Positions 1 through 6,652 of a stretch of 12,767 nt of DNA are shown piece after piece. The translations under genes were made by a program, and so were the position numbers. The notes under the pieces were generated by a model. That model saw nothing but the letters and a program-made list of their open reading frames with translations. It searched no databases and was not told where the DNA came from. The DNA is from Deltaproteobacteria bacterium UBA796. GTDB lineage: Bacteria > Myxococcota_A > UBA796. The DNA lies in the NCBI GenBank assembly GCA_002296975.1, contig DBIS01000185.1, forward strand, positions 1 to 12,767, written 5' to 3'. Every line of letters starts with the position of its first letter. Position 1 is the first letter of the stretch.

Positions 1-317
1 CCGAGGACTTGCCCGGCGCCGCCTCCGAGCCAGTGCCAAGCGAAGACAATGGGCGCCCCTTCTGGATTTTCGGGGAGGACCAAGTCGAATGAGCGGCTGT
101 TGCCATCAGAGAGAAAGGCGTCATTGGTCCCATCGCGAAACAGCGGGCAGGCACCGCCACTGTAGGTGGGAGGGCTCCATTCAGCAGGGGTGGCTGTGTC
201 GTCGCCAGCAGGGGCGGCTGTGTCGTCGCCAGCAGAGAGGGCACTATCGTCGCCATCGTCTTTGGCACACGCGGTGAGGGACACGGCTAGGGCGAGGTTC
301 AAGAGGGTCTTGGTCAT
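1..317 (-). CDS. Secreted lipoprotein, probable alpha/beta-hydrolase (esterase / PHB-depolymerase-like), 3' part cut off by window edge
   Basis: The N-terminal 105 residues are visible; the gene continues past the left edge. It starts with a short charged and hydrophobic signal peptide ending in a lipobox, L14-T-A-C17, so Cys17 should be lipidated and the protein anchored to a membrane, probably exposed in the periplasm or outside. Residues 18-46 form an Asp/Ala/Thr-rich linker with two copies of AGDDTA[AT]P. The folded part begins near residue 47. The segment SRSFDLVLPENPEGAPIVFA followed by HWLGGG (residues 74-100) resembles the first strands and oxyanion-hole region of PHB-depolymerase or LpqC-type esterases, where HG is usual rather than HW. 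The catalytic Ser, Asp and His would lie outside the window, so the enzyme call is inference; the lipoprotein call is solid. The start is supported by an AGGA Shine-Dalgarno sequence 7 nt upstream. The gene lies 54 bp downstream of the radical SAM gene on the same strand. Confidence 0.7.
   Translation of the reverse strand, partial: MTKTLLNLALAVSLTACAKDDGDDSALSAGDDTAAPAGDDTATPAEWSPPTYSGGACPLFRDGTNDAFLSDGNSRSFDLVLPENPEGAPIVFAWHWLGGGAGQVL
183..234 (-). repeat. In-gene 24-bp tandem repeat encoding AGDDTA(A/T)P
   Basis: Two adjacent 24-bp units at 187-210 and 211-234 differ at one base, and the last four bases of a further unit lie at 183-186. The units are in frame and encode AGDDTAAP and AGDDTATP in the linker after the lipidated cysteine. 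The unit length is a multiple of three, so copy-number change would lengthen or shorten the linker without a frameshift. Confidence 0.8.
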
Positions 318-324
318 GGCGTTG

Positions 325-328
325 TCCT
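325..328 (-). promoter_or_regulatory. Ribosome binding site of the lipoprotein gene
   Basis: On the minus strand this reads AGGA, 7 nt before the ATG at 317-315. It fixes the lipoprotein start. Confidence 0.5.
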
Positions 329-344
329 GAGATGTGGGATTCTT

Positions 345-366
345 GATTGGTTAACACAAACCAATC
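345..366. repeat. Perfect inverted repeat between the radical SAM and lipoprotein genes
   Basis: The arms GATTGGTT (345-352) and AACCAATC (359-366) are perfectly complementary, with a 6-nt loop (353-358). On the minus strand the hairpin begins 5 nt after the radical SAM stop codon and ends 27 nt before the lipoprotein ATG. The stem is AT-rich and no run of T follows on either strand, so it does not look like a standard intrinsic terminator. It could be an operator for the lipoprotein gene or an RNA stem-loop between the two cistrons. Confidence 0.5.
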
Positions 367-371
367 GGCCC

Positions 372-1853
372 CTAAACCGTGGCCCACTTCCCAATCCCGA
401 CACTCGGAATCCTCTTCAACAATGTGCTCTTCACAATCTCAGAAAGCACCGTCGCACCGCCTGCCATTTCCAAAAGCTCGGCACGCCCCTCGGCTTTGCT
501 TAACTTTCTGCGAATCAAATCGGGCCGCATATAAAACTTCATGTAGGCCTTGGTCCGGTACGCCCTCAACCGCTCTGCCGTGAAAGTCTCGGTCTCCAAT
601 TGCGGGATATCACCGCCCCCATCAATCGTGTATTGGCGCCAGAAATCCCCATCCACATAACCCCGCTCATTGGCGATTCGATACAAGTCCGTCGCAGGCA
701 GCGCTGTGGCCACCGAAAAACTGGCCCAATCGAGCCCCAAACCCGCAGCGAATTTGATCGTGTCCTCAACATCCTCGTGGGTGGTGTCGTAATAGCCGAT
801 CATAAAGTAGCCTCGGGTGTCCACACCCTCCTCTCGGCAAATCCGAAAAGCACGCTCGGTCTGCTCCCGCGAAATTTGCTTGTTCATGATCTTCAACACC
901 CGATCAGTCCCCGCCTCGACGCCCATATGAATGGACCGAAGACCCGCCTTTTTGAGCTCACGGATGACCTCGCGATCGATGGTGTCCACCCGCGCACGAA
1001 TATTGAACTTGACGCTTAAACCCCGCCGCTGCACCTCTGCTGCAAACTTGCGCATCCGCCGCCGCCCGATGGTGAAGGTCTCATCAAAAAAGACGATCTC
1101 TCGCACACCATATTGGCGTTCCAACACCTCCATCTCATCGACCACATGCTCAATGCCACGGAATCGCAGTTTTTCGGAGTACACCTGACTGCAGTAGCCA
1201 CAATGCCACGGACAACCACGGGTGGTCACCATGGTCGCGAATGGCTGAAGCAGGGTCAAACAATGATAATCTTGGACCGGCAATAAATCCCACGCCGTCA
1301 TCGGATATTTATCGATATCCTTGGTCAAAGGGCGAGCCTCGGTCCGCTTAATCTCCCCAGAATCATCCCGATAAACGATGCCCTGAATTTCGTCCCAGCC
1401 ACCGCCACCTTGCTCAACATGCTCACAAATCTCAAGCAAGGTATCCTCGCCATCTCCGACCACCGCAATGTCAAAGCATTCCCAAGTCAAACTCTCTTCG
1501 GCATAGATGGTCATGTGGGGCCCACCGGCCACAATCAAGGTGTTGGGGCAGGTCTCGCGTACCATCTGAGCGATCTCGATCACCGCTGGCCAGCCGAGGG
1601 TCTTTGAGGTCAGCGCAACAACTGCCGGCGCGTAATCGGCCACCCGCTCCGCAACATCTTCGGGGTACAAGTTCTCGACGTGCAGATCGATAAGCTCTAC
1701 GGGAAAATCGTGCTGCCGAACCCAAGCCGCTAGGCCAGCCAAAGCAAGGCTCGGAAAAATACCCAGCTTCTCTGCCGCCTTTTTGGATAATGGCTGTTGG
1801 TCTGCGGCTTCATGATACTTGATAAAAAGAATCTTGCTGTTTTTAGCTGCCAT
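372..1853 (-). CDS. B12-binding-domain radical SAM protein
   Basis: 493 residues. Residues about 7-145 form an N-terminal cobalamin-binding-type Rossmann domain with segments VVALTSKTLGWP, LIVAGGPH and VVGDGEDTLLE, as in class B radical SAM methylases and cyclases. A radical SAM barrel follows, with the 4Fe-4S motif C214-PWH-C218-GY-C221 and SAM-site segments at FFDETF (255-260) and GVEAGTDRVL (311-320). The last 80 or so residues are an accessory tail. The canonical DxHxxG cobalt-ligand motif is not seen after the first strand, which is usual for many class B members. The family acts on unreactive carbons in lipids, tetrapyrroles, peptides and natural products; the substrate here is unknown. 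The frame stays open upstream to 1961, but the ATG at 1853 gives the natural N-terminus (AAKNSKILFIKYHEA) and lies 23 nt downstream of a TAGAAT box. It is divergent from the ABC importer operon. Confidence 0.85.
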   Translation of the reverse strand: MAAKNSKILFIKYHEAADQQPLSKKAAEKLGIFPSLALAGLAAWVRQHDFPVELIDLHVENLYPEDVAERVADYAPAVVALTSKTLGWPAVIEIAQMVRETCPNTLIVAGGPHMTIYAEESLTWECFDIAVVGDGEDTLLEICEHVEQGGGGWDEIQGIVYRDDSGEIKRTEARPLTKDIDKYPMTAWDLLPVQDYHCLTLLQPFATMVTTRGCPWHCGYCSQVYSEKLRFRGIEHVVDEMEVLERQYGVREIVFFDETFTIGRRRMRKFAAEVQRRGLSVKFNIRARVDTIDREVIRELKKAGLRSIHMGVEAGTDRVLKIMNKQISREQTERAFRICREEGVDTRGYFMIGYYDTTHEDVEDTIKFAAGLGLDWASFSVATALPATDLYRIANERGYVDGDFWRQYTIDGGGDIPQLETETFTAERLRAYRTKAYMKFYMRPDLIRRKLSKAEGRAELLEMAGGATVLSEIVKSTLLKRIPSVGIGKWATV

Positions 1854-1876
1854 GATGTCGACCCCGGTGAATCTTA

Positions 1877-1882
1877 ATTCTA
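1877..1882 (-). promoter_or_regulatory. Possible -10 box for the radical SAM gene
   Basis: The minus strand reads TAGAAT, 5 of 6 matches to TATAAT, 23 nt before the chosen ATG. No well-spaced -35 is visible; the best partner, CTGTCA, leaves only a 14-nt spacer. The box lies inside the possible upstream extension of the frame, which weakly supports the shorter protein. Confidence 0.25.
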
Positions 1883-1927
1883 CCACGGGCAGCCCCTGAC
1901 AGCCCGGCAAACTGCCTTCATCCCAGA

Positions 1928-1956
1928 TTGACTGGATTAAGGGCGTGGCATACGAC
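1928..1956 (+). promoter_or_regulatory. Possible sigma-70-like promoter for the ABC importer operon
   Basis: TTGACT (1928-1933, 5 of 6 matches to TTGACA) is followed by a 17-nt spacer and TACGAC (1951-1956, 3 of 6 matches). It lies about 53 nt upstream of the first gene of the operon, in the only sizeable gap before it. The -10 is poor, so the call is tentative. Confidence 0.3.
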
Positions 1957-2009
1957 CACAATGTTCTGTCCCACGGGCGCGGCAGACTACCACCACCAAG
2001 ACCGGAAAC

Positions 2010-3935
2010 ATGATGCAGAGGGGATTTTTGCGAGCCGTGCTGAGCACGCTACTGTTGGTCGGATTTTTTGTGATGACCATCGTCAACGTATGGCAATCCA
2101 ACCGCATCGAGAAGAACCTGATCAACCTGCTCAACCGCATCGAGGCTGTCGAAAAGGCCCTCGAAAATAATGACTTTGGGGCAATATCCGGCCATGGACG
2201 CACCAGGGGTGGTATTTTTGGTGTGAGCGAGCCCGCAACCGTCACCGCAGCGATGAGCGACCCGAAAAATGTCTTCTCCAGAGACAATGCAAACTGGCTT
2301 CCTTCTGACGCCAAACAAGGCGGTACGCTCAATCTCAAAATGGGATCTGACCCCAAGGGCTTCAACTGGCTGATCGAAAATGGGGCCGACGTCTCCGAAA
2401 TTCAGGCCTATGTGCACGTTCAACTCGGCAATTACCACCTTAAAGATGTGACCCAATACAAAGGCGAACTGGCCTACCATTGGGAAATCTCTGAGGACAA
2501 GCGCACCCACACACTCAAGCTGCGCTCGGACTTCTTTTGGCACAAACCCACGGTTGACTGGGCGAGCGGCCGATACGATTGGCTCGAAGGCCCGCACCCG
2601 GTCACGGCCCACGATGTGGTCTTCATGCTCGACTTGATGACCAACGATCAAGTCGCCGGTGCCGCACCTTTGCGCTCTTATTTCGACGAACTCGAAAGCT
2701 ATGAGGCCCTCGACGACCACACCTTCCGAATTCGTTTCTCCACGCCAAAATACATGCAAAAAGTCATGGTGATGGGCCTATACCCACTGCCTCAGTTTTT
2801 GTACGCCAACGACGAAGTCGGCGAAGCCTACGAGCCCGAGGTCATCGGTAAACGCTTTGAAGACCACTGGTACAACCCGATGGGGCTTGGTGCCGGACCG
2901 TATATTCTAAGTCGTTACGAGCCCGGTGTGGCCGTCGAACTCAAGCGCAACCCCAAGTTTCCTTTGGGCGGTAACGCCATGGACAAGATCCTTTATTCGA
3001 TCTTGAAAGACCAAAACCAGCCCCCGCGCAAACTCCGCACAGGCGAACTCCACCTCTCCAGCCTACAACCTGCTCAATACCGCGCCGAGGTGCTCGAGGG
3101 CGATGAAGATTCCCCCTTCAAAAACGGGCAACTCCAAGGCGGAGAGTTTTGGTCATACAACTATTTCTACATCGCCTGGAACGCGGACCAGCCCTACTTT
3201 GCTGACAAGCGGGCACGCCAAGCGATGAGCCACGCCTTTAACGCCCAGTTGCTCATCGACGATGTGTTTTTGGGGTTGGGCGAGCGCTGCACAGGACCGA
3301 TGCCCACCGTTCAGCCTTATTATGACCGCAGTCTTGACCCCTATAGCTTCGACCTAGAAAAGGCCAAAATCCTACTCGAAGAAGCCGGATGGACCGACTC
3401 TGATGGCGATGGTATCCGCGACAAGCTTATCGACGGCGACTTGGTGGCCTTCGACTTCAACTTCATCGTGTTTGGCTCATCCAACGAATACAAGACCATC
3501 GGCAACATTTACAAAGAAGACCTGGCCAAAATCGGCATCAAAATGAACGTCTCCCCGATGGAGTGGGCGAACCTGCTGAAAAAGGTCGACGCCCGCGAGT
3601 TTGACGCCGTCACCTTGGCTTGGATTTCTGGGCCCCCGGTCGATTTCCGTCAGATTTGGCACAGCTCTCAAGCCGACCTTCCCAAAGGCTCAAACCGTGT
3701 CGGATTTCGCAACGCAGAGGCCGACCGAATCATCGAAGCCCTCGAGCTCGAATTCGACGAAGCCAAACGCAAAGCCTTGTCTCACGAGTTCCACAAACTT
3801 CTGTACGACGAGCAGCCCTACACCTTCTTCTACACCCGAAAATCGACGGTGTTTTGGCAACGTGAACTCAAGAACGTTTGGTTTCAGCTCACCCGCCCGC
3901 ACGTCAACACCCGGCCCTTCTACCTCGAAGGCTGA
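2010..3935 (+). CDS. Family 5 extracellular solute-binding protein (peptide/YejA-type), membrane anchored
   Basis: 641 residues, close to YejA-type binding proteins (about 600). It should capture a peptide or similar solute in the periplasm and deliver it to the permeases encoded next. Family 5 features are GGTLNLKMGSDPKGFNWL near residue 105, WEISEDKRTHTLKLRSDFFW (about 158-180), LLEEAGWTDSDGDGIRDKL (about 452-470) and a C-terminal segment ending in HKLLYDEQPYTFFY. The N-terminus is odd: residues 8-28 are a hydrophobic helix without an AxA cleavage site or lipobox. A heptad pattern follows with a/d positions I33, L37, L40, I44, V47 and L51, then a flexible stretch to about residue 100. The protein therefore looks tethered to the inner membrane by an uncleaved helix and may oligomerise. 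Two ATGs lie in tandem (2010, 2013); GGAA upstream spaces better to the second. The first permease gene follows after 18 nt. Confidence 0.9.
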   Translation: MMQRGFLRAVLSTLLLVGFFVMTIVNVWQSNRIEKNLINLLNRIEAVEKALENNDFGAISGHGRTRGGIFGVSEPATVTAAMSDPKNVFSRDNANWLPSDAKQGGTLNLKMGSDPKGFNWLIENGADVSEIQAYVHVQLGNYHLKDVTQYKGELAYHWEISEDKRTHTLKLRSDFFWHKPTVDWASGRYDWLEGPHPVTAHDVVFMLDLMTNDQVAGAAPLRSYFDELESYEALDDHTFRIRFSTPKYMQKVMVMGLYPLPQFLYANDEVGEAYEPEVIGKRFEDHWYNPMGLGAGPYILSRYEPGVAVELKRNPKFPLGGNAMDKILYSILKDQNQPPRKLRTGELHLSSLQPAQYRAEVLEGDEDSPFKNGQLQGGEFWSYNYFYIAWNADQPYFADKRARQAMSHAFNAQLLIDDVFLGLGERCTGPMPTVQPYYDRSLDPYSFDLEKAKILLEEAGWTDSDGDGIRDKLIDGDLVAFDFNFIVFGSSNEYKTIGNIYKEDLAKIGIKMNVSPMEWANLLKKVDAREFDAVTLAWISGPPVDFRQIWHSSQADLPKGSNRVGFRNAEADRIIEALELEFDEAKRKALSHEFHKLLYDEQPYTFFYTRKSTVFWQRELKNVWFQLTRPHVNTRPFYLEG

Positions 3936-3953
3936 GCTGAGCGCGCAACAACC

Positions 3954-5405
3954 ATGCTGAACTACGTCATCAAACGCATCCTCTTGATGGTGCCCACTTT
4001 CGCCGCGATCTCATTGGTGATCTTTGTGGTGCTCAACTTTGCCCCAGGCACACCGGGCGCGCAAATGTCAACCGGAGAGGCGGGGGGGCAAGACGCCTCA
4101 TCTGCCGGCGAGCAACGGGAGAGCTACCGCATCTTTAAGGAGCAGTTCAACCTGGACAAGCCGGTGCTGGTCAACACCCGGTACGACCTGGGCCAGCCCG
4201 AAATTCAGGCCGAACTTGAGGCAATCTTGAATGTGAACGGTGAAAGCAGCCCCGCCCGCAGAATTCAAGCCCAAGAAGACATTGAAAACTGGGGGCGATA
4301 CGCCGTGGTCGGCCTGGTTGGTGTCCTTTCAGACACCTCCAACAGCCCAGAGCTTCGCGCCCTTGCCAGCCAACGCTTGACCTTCAATGCCCAAAAGCAA
4401 AACAAGTTGGTCTACAAAAAGAACCTCTCCGATGAGGAGCGTGCCCAGGTAAAGGCCATCGCAAAAGCCAATGCCAAGGTCAGAGCATGGAGCTTTAAGG
4501 CCGATGCCACCCCACAGGACATGAGCGCCACCACCACCACCTGGAACCGCTGGTTCGAGGCCACCGCAGCCGACTGGGACTATACCCGCCGGGAGCGATT
4601 TGAAATCTTCTTCTTCGACACCCGCTTCGCCAAATACTGGGGCAACCTCGCCCGGCTCAACTTTGGCGTGTCCCATGTCGACAAACGGCCGGTCCTTCAA
4701 AAGGTGCTCTCCAAACTTAAATATTCCATCACCCTGAGCTTCTCCTCCGTGCTGTTGATCTATGCGATCAGCCTGCCTTTGGGCATTTGGTCGAGCATCC
4801 GGCAAAACACACTCGCCGACCGGGTGGTGACCACCATCCTGTTTATGATGTACAGCCTGCCAAGCTTTTTCGTGGCTGTGTTTTTGCTGAATCTGCTCAC
4901 CCGCGGCACCCCGCTTCAGGTCTTCCCGACCTCAGGGTTTGAGAGCTTGGACACCAGCCAGATGACCTTGCTCGAGTACTTAAAAGATGTCGGCTGGCAC
5001 ATTATTTTGCCCATCTTTTGTGGCTCTTATGCGGCCCTCGCAGCCCTCTCTCGCTACGCACGCTCCGGCTTGCTCGACGTCATCCGCTCAGACTATGTGC
5101 GCACCGCACGCGCCAAGGGCTTGCCAGAAGCGGTGGTCATCCTCAAACACGCCGCTCGAAACGGCATGATTCCCATCCTGACCCTGCTCGCCTCCCTGCT
5201 GCCAACCCTTATCGGTGGTTCGGTCGTGATCGAGGTGGTCTTTGGCATCCCAGGCATGGGATCCTTTTTGTTCGAGAGCATTAATTTACGGGACTACAAC
5301 GCGGTGATGGCCGTGCTGCTGATCAGCTCTGCCCTCACCTTGGTGGGCATGCTCATCTCCGACCTCTCCTATGCGCTGGTCGACCCGCGCATCACCTTCG
5401 AGTGA
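3954..5405 (+). CDS. ABC transporter permease, DppB/YejB-like, with large periplasmic insertion
   Basis: 483 residues, against about 310-365 for DppB, OppB and YejB. It is one of two inner-membrane subunits of the importer. TM1 is at about 7-29 (MVPTFAAISLVIFVVLNFAP), followed by the family segment FNLDKPVLV (65-73). The transport core runs from about 255 to the end, with further membrane helices and the EAA coupling loop around RTARAKGLPEAVVILKHA (383-400), which docks on the ATPase. The C-terminus VDPRITFE closely resembles the end of YejB, which together with the fused ATPase supports the Yej-type assignment. Between about residues 75 and 225 there is extra soluble sequence absent from standard members. 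Part of it (about 115-142, RYAVVGLVGVLSDTSNSPEL onward) resembles a HEAT-type helix pair. By topology it should lie in the periplasm. The second permease gene starts 4 nt after the stop. Confidence 0.88.
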   Translation: MLNYVIKRILLMVPTFAAISLVIFVVLNFAPGTPGAQMSTGEAGGQDASSAGEQRESYRIFKEQFNLDKPVLVNTRYDLGQPEIQAELEAILNVNGESSPARRIQAQEDIENWGRYAVVGLVGVLSDTSNSPELRALASQRLTFNAQKQNKLVYKKNLSDEERAQVKAIAKANAKVRAWSFKADATPQDMSATTTTWNRWFEATAADWDYTRRERFEIFFFDTRFAKYWGNLARLNFGVSHVDKRPVLQKVLSKLKYSITLSFSSVLLIYAISLPLGIWSSIRQNTLADRVVTTILFMMYSLPSFFVAVFLLNLLTRGTPLQVFPTSGFESLDTSQMTLLEYLKDVGWHIILPIFCGSYAALAALSRYARSGLLDVIRSDYVRTARAKGLPEAVVILKHAARNGMIPILTLLASLLPTLIGGSVVIEVVFGIPGMGSFLFESINLRDYNAVMAVLLISSALTLVGMLISDLSYALVDPRITFE

Positions 5406-5409
5406 CCCG

Positions 5410-6645
5410 ATGAGCCAACCGCTACTCCCAGACGTCGCCCCTCCTCAAGACCAAACCTTTGGCGACATCGTCTGGCTTCAATTCAAGAAAAACCGGGTCG
5501 CCTACTTCTCGTTGTGGGGGCTGGGCGCCCTGTTCGTACTGGCCACAACTGCCCCCCTGGTCGCTTTGGGGCGTCCGTTTATTTGGAATATAGGCGAGGG
5601 CTTCAGCTCACCATGGTTGACCGGGATTTTTGACCGAAACTACTTTGAAAACCCCGTCGATATTTTCTTCAATATGCTTTTGGTCATGGTGCTGCCCATC
5701 ACAGCCATCGCCTATGCGCGCCACCGCCACATTCTCAGACTGAGCCTAGACAAACGCCCACGCAGGGCCAAGGTTCTCAAGGAATTACGCATCGGGGCGG
5801 GCCTCATCTTTGTGTGCTTTGTCGCCATCTTGGTCAACCCCCACGCCGAGCCGTACACCCAATACGCCGACATCGCCGAGGCCCGGGCCGAGGCTGGCGA
5901 GGATGTGAGCGCCTTTTTCCCGCCAGTCAAGTACATGTTTCGGAAAACGGGATTCAAGAGCTTGTCGCGCCCAAGCGCAACCCACTGGCTTGGCGTAGAT
6001 GAGTCCACAAGGGATGTGGCCGTCCGCATCCTTTACGGCACCCGCATTTCGTTGACCATCGGCATCATCGCCGTCGCAATCTATATGACCATCGGCATCA
6101 TTTTGGGTGCGCTCGCCGGCTTTTATGCGGGCAAAGTCGACATTATCATTCAGCGGTTGATCGAGATCGTGATGAGCATTCCAGCCTTAATCATCATCTT
6201 GGTCCTTGTGGCCTTCCTAGAAAAACCGAGCATCTTTCACATCATGCTTGTCATCGGGTTGGTGCGATGGACTGGGGTAGCCAGGCTTGTTCGCGGTGAA
6301 TTTTATCGCCTTCGCGGCCAGGACTTCGTGACCTCAGCAATCGCCCTCGGCTACCCACCCCAGCGAATTATTTTTGGGCACATTCTCCCCAACGCCATGG
6401 GCCCAGTGCTCGTGGCCGCTACTTTTGGCGTGGCTGGCGCCATCCTACTTGAGAGCACACTTTCCTTTTTGGGCCTGGGCGACCTCAGCGCACCCAGTTG
6501 GGGCCAAACATTGTCTGAAGGCTATTCATCGGGGGCATGGCACCTGATTTTAGCGCCAGGATTTGCGATTTTCATCACGGTGTCTTTGCTCAACCTGGTC
6601 GGTGAAGGCCTGCGTGACGCCCTCGATCCCAAGATGCGAAAGTGA
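5410..6645 (+). CDS. ABC transporter permease, DppC/YejE-like, with enlarged N-terminal region
   Basis: 411 residues, against roughly 300 for DppC and 340 for YejE. It is the second inner-membrane subunit. The N-terminus matches the OppC_N region (WLQFKKNRVAYFSLWGL, 22-38) with TM1 at about 30-52. Two more hydrophobic helices follow at about 85-103 and 126-142, separated by a very basic stretch (RHRHILRLSLDKRPRRAKVLK). The usual core starts at HWLGVDESTRDVAVRILYGT (192-211). The EAA loop is at SAIALGYPPQRIIFGHILPNA (about 309-329), and SFLGLGD and a DALDPK end are present. The ATG at 5410 is preferred over the upstream in-frame ATG at 5371 because the latter lies inside the preceding gene and encodes a non-family leader. 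The ATPase gene starts 7 nt after the stop. The extra helix pair changes the usual topology and may pair with the enlarged first permease. Confidence 0.88.
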   Translation: MSQPLLPDVAPPQDQTFGDIVWLQFKKNRVAYFSLWGLGALFVLATTAPLVALGRPFIWNIGEGFSSPWLTGIFDRNYFENPVDIFFNMLLVMVLPITAIAYARHRHILRLSLDKRPRRAKVLKELRIGAGLIFVCFVAILVNPHAEPYTQYADIAEARAEAGEDVSAFFPPVKYMFRKTGFKSLSRPSATHWLGVDESTRDVAVRILYGTRISLTIGIIAVAIYMTIGIILGALAGFYAGKVDIIIQRLIEIVMSIPALIIILVLVAFLEKPSIFHIMLVIGLVRWTGVARLVRGEFYRLRGQDFVTSAIALGYPPQRIIFGHILPNAMGPVLVAATFGVAGAILLESTLSFLGLGDLSAPSWGQTLSEGYSSGAWHLILAPGFAIFITVSLLNLVGEGLRDALDPKMRK

Positions 6646-6652
6646 GCCAATC

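Noticed and set aside
1854..1961. N-terminal extension of the radical SAM protein (36 residues)
   Set aside because: The extra residues do not resemble the family start, and a TAGAAT box lies within them. The ATG at 1853 gives a normal N-terminus.
1883..1978. Direct repeat CCACGGGC (1883-1890 and 1971-1978) in the divergent intergenic region, and a CGGGC/GCCCG 5-bp inverted repeat at 1886-1906
   Set aside because: These are too short and GC-rich to separate from chance in this composition; no further copies were noticed.
1928..2009. Riboswitch or leader RNA in the importer 5' region (a B12 riboswitch was considered because of the neighbouring B12-type enzyme)
   Set aside because: The space from the possible promoter to the ATG is under 60 nt, too short for a cobalamin riboswitch, and no B12-box-like sequence is seen.
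2049..2759. 236-codon minus-strand open frame inside the binding-protein gene
   Set aside because: It is an antisense shadow of a clear family 5 binding protein, with no family-like sequence.
4329..4805. 158-codon minus-strand open frame opposite the permease insertion
   Set aside because: I considered it because the insertion is atypical, but the plus frame runs unbroken from TM1 to the EAA loop. The antisense product is Gly/Val-rich with no motif.
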